DNA of 64,000 nt, from NCBI GenBank assembly GCA_045599005.1, contig JAZRVF010000024.1, forward strand, positions 50,839 to 114,838, written 5' to 3'. Below, one piece after another: positions 61,953 through 64,000 of the stretch (positions within the stretch are counted from its first letter, which is position 1; each line of letters opens with the position of its first letter). This stretch comes from Treponema_I sp045599005. Lineage in GTDB: Bacteria > Spirochaetota > Spirochaetia > Treponematales > Treponemataceae. The position numbers and the translations under genes were made by a program. The notes beneath the pieces are model-generated. The model did not search any database. It saw only the letters and a list, made by a program, of their open reading frames with translations, and had not been told where the DNA came from.

Positions 61953-62852
61953 TTGCTGAACGCGGTTCCATACGGACTTGCCGCCTGTGAGGTTAAGTGG
62001 CGTTTTGTTGAAGGCTATTTTGTGCCTTATGATTTTACGCCGATTCCTCGGGCCGCGCTGAGCTTTCCGCAGTACTCAGAGCATGAGTATCTGACACCGG
62101 TCCTGACATACAGAAATCTGCCGCTGGACAACGAACAGAAATTCCTGGTTCACCGCAACGATGACGGAGAACTCCGGCAATGGGGACGATCTGTCCTGCA
62201 GATGTGCTACGTCTTCTGGAAGTTCAAGAGCCTTGGAGTCAAATTCTGGGCACAGGCTGCGGAAATCCTGAGTGCGCCTTCCATCCTTGCGCTTTTTGAC
62301 AGCCGGACGGAAGGGGAAGCCCGAAAGACTGCGGCCGAACTGACGGAACTCCTCAACGGCTGGACGGGAGGCTCTTCGGGGGCTCTCGGCAATGTCAGGG
62401 ACATCAAGATCATCTCCTCGCAGATCAATGACTTCAACACCATTGTGGAAACCTGTGACACCCAGATTGCATACGCAATTACTGCTCAGTCCCTTACAAC
62501 AAATACAGCGCAGTACGGAACCCATGCACAGGGAGAAACCCACGTCCAGACTTTTGACAGTATCATCAAGGGGGATGCCTACGCTTTGCAGCTTACAGAC
62601 CAGAAGCTTGTAAATGCTTTTGTGGCAATAAACTTTCCTGGCGAAGTCGCCCCGAAATTTGACATTGACTCCACGGACTTTGCTCCATGGGATATGGTCA
62701 GAGATGCAATTGACCGTGGTGTTCCTGTTTCGCTCAGTGCGATGTACAAGAAATATCATCTTGCAAAGCCTGAAAACGAAAAGGACGTGTTCTTGAAACA
62801 GCCTAGCGATTTTGGATTTGCAGACCAGCAGTCTTTTTTTTTCAGGAAATAA
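61953..62852 (+). pseudogene. Mu-like phage portal protein (DUF935), 5' truncated and frameshifted
   Basis: A 299-residue remnant beginning mid-domain at the IS junction (NAVPYGLAACEVKW) with FVPYDFTPIPRAALSF, FLVHRNDDGELRQWGRSVLQMCY and a SQINDFNTIVETCDTQIAYAIT stretch typical of gp29-type portals. The N-terminal part, about the first 150-200 residues, is missing. It stops at 62852 only because of a run of nine Ts at 62834-62842. With eight, it would continue in frame into the MuF head protein. It belonged to a Mu-like or related prophage head module. Confidence 0.8.
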
Positions 62853-64000
62853 AAAATCCCCATTACAGTGAAGAGACAAGGCAGGCAAAGCGTCTTGACC
62901 GTTTGAGTGCTTCTGCCTGGTCTTTCATTTCTGATTCCTATTACAAAAGGATCATCGACTTCATCAGGGAAGCAGAAAGAAATCCTGACCTTCTGAACAC
63001 TACAAAAACGCTTCCTGCAGATTACGGCGCAATGTCCGTGATGGCCGGAATGCTCACCAAGTCTTTCCTTATGGGACTTGACCGTTCCACTAGGAAGATG
63101 GAGTTTGCAGAACCGACTGCGGAAGAGATTGAAACTCTGCCTTATGCAGAAGCTGTCGAATATCTTAAAAAGCGAAAAATAAAAAGCAAACTTGCGTATG
63201 ACGAACTTTCCGCTCAGATGAAATTCCGTGCATTCACTGCCAGCCGTATTTCTGATGGTACAGTTCTTAAACGACTCAAGGATATTAACAACGAAATTAT
63301 AAAAAATGTTGAGTCAGGCGACGGGCTTAGAGAATTCCTGAAAATGACTAAGACAGATGTTTTAAGCAAGGTCGGGCTTGGAAATGCCGGTGGCTGGTAC
63401 TGGGAAACGGTCTACAGGACAAACGTTCAGACTGCATACAATGCCGGCCGTATGATGGGTTATGAAGAAGACAAGCCTCTTGCCCTGGAACTGGTTGTTA
63501 TTGACGACGCACGTACGACAGATTACTGCCGTCAGTATGCAGGTAAAGGCTTTATCCTGCCCTATGATGATCCATTCTGGAAGACTCACATTCCGCCGTT
63601 CCATTTTAACTGCCGTACTACAGTCAGAGCTATTTATGACGAAAGAGAGATTCCTGAACAGTGGAGTTCCAAGGCTGACATTGAAAATCCTGCTAAGGGG
63701 TTCGGGAATAATCCTGTGGTGGATGACAGCTGGTGGAATGAGCTTAGTTCTCAGGTGAGACAGGCGAAGATGTATGGGGTTCAGGGAGAGATTGAAGCGG
63801 CGAAAGAGATGCTGATTCAGACTGGTGGTGAATCAGGTGGTATTCTGGATAAAAGTGAAGATGAACAGATAGCATATGCCAAACGTGCCTATGAAGAGAT
63901 ACGAAAAAAAGACCCGAAATATGATATTGCAAAAGTTGCCGCCAGTTCCGGTCTGACAGAATCGGAAGTGGAAAAAATCCGGAATCATCTTTTCATTGAT
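62843..64000 (+). CDS. MuF-type phage head morphogenesis protein, runs off window
   Basis: An open frame of 386 codons from the T-run to the last base, with no stop and no clear start of its own (QEIKNPHYSEETRQ). It contains the Phage_Mu_F core: YRTNVQTAYNAGRMMGY, DDARTTDYCRQYAGKGF, HIPPFHFNCRTTVRAIYD. After the core (ending about 63650) comes a linker and a new region, with KSEDEQIAYAKRAYEEIRK and VAASSGLTESEVEKIRNHLF, that is not part of the head domain. It reads as the fused continuation of the portal gene. The extra C-terminal region could be a toxin-like domain (inference). Confidence 0.82.

Noticed and set aside
62834..62842. Programmed -1 frameshift at the T-run in the portal gene
   Set aside because: A -1 slip does not reach the open frame; loss of one base (+1 or -2) is needed, so a mutation or sequence error is more likely.

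Overview
The window looks like a chromosomal segment of a host-associated or anaerobic Treponema (Spirochaetes). Supporting this from the sequence: many spirochaete-style lipoproteins with loose lipoboxes, ABC binding proteins whose signal peptides end in FAGG-K, a CstA peptide transporter, a ChvE/MmsAB sugar importer, separate SecD and SecF genes behind YajC, and mid-range GC. The genus is an inference; no rRNA is present.

Layout. 1-3.1 kb: the end of an unknown protein, a hybrid sensor kinase and tRNA-Ala. 3.2-6.6 kb: an unknown lipoprotein and a membrane protein with an acidic repeat tail. 6.5-10.8 kb: divergent histidinol-phosphatase and hisC, then a phosphoesterase, Hsp33 and a YczE-like membrane protein. 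11-15 kb: a heterodimeric ABC exporter preceded by a possible leader peptide and attenuator. 15-17.4 kb: a lipoprotein, an Fe-S aldo/keto reductase and a small membrane protein. 17.4-25.8 kb: FtsH and a cell-envelope cluster (TPR lipoproteins, MltD-like transglycosylase, OmpA-domain protein). 25.8-31 kb: a degenerate tandem repeat and a multiple-monosaccharide ABC importer. 31.2-38 kb: tRNA-Asp, tRNA-Pro, a GNAT protein, an antiporter, yajC-secD-secF and a cysteine desulfurase. 38-45.5 kb: a His-rich G3E GTPase, a tyrosine-rich sulfatase-modifying-factor-like protein, aroC, a TetR regulator, a CBS/SpoIIE phosphatase and two unknown coupled genes. 45.5-52 kb: cstA, a DUF554 protein and a MoxR/DUF58/membrane-protein operon. 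52.2-61 kb: a complete beta-galactan utilisation locus (LacI regulator, binding protein, two permeases, GH53 galactanase, GH35 beta-galactosidase). 61-64 kb: a decayed Mu-like prophage remnant carrying a truncated IS3-family element.

The clearest functional system is the galactan locus. A lipoprotein endo-galactanase cuts outside the cell, an ABC system imports the oligosaccharides, a signal-less GH35 enzyme finishes hydrolysis inside, and a LacI-type repressor appears to bind a shared palindrome found in both promoters. The least expected signals are regulatory. Many genes start 6-9 bases after a good -10 box with no ribosome-binding site (leaderless or nearly so), and two divergent gene pairs share the same compact 62-63 bp geometry with overlapping -35 boxes. 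A 108-bp inverted-terminal-repeat element occurs twice. The last open reading frame is a MuF-type phage head protein whose extra C-terminal tail runs off the window and may be a toxin domain.
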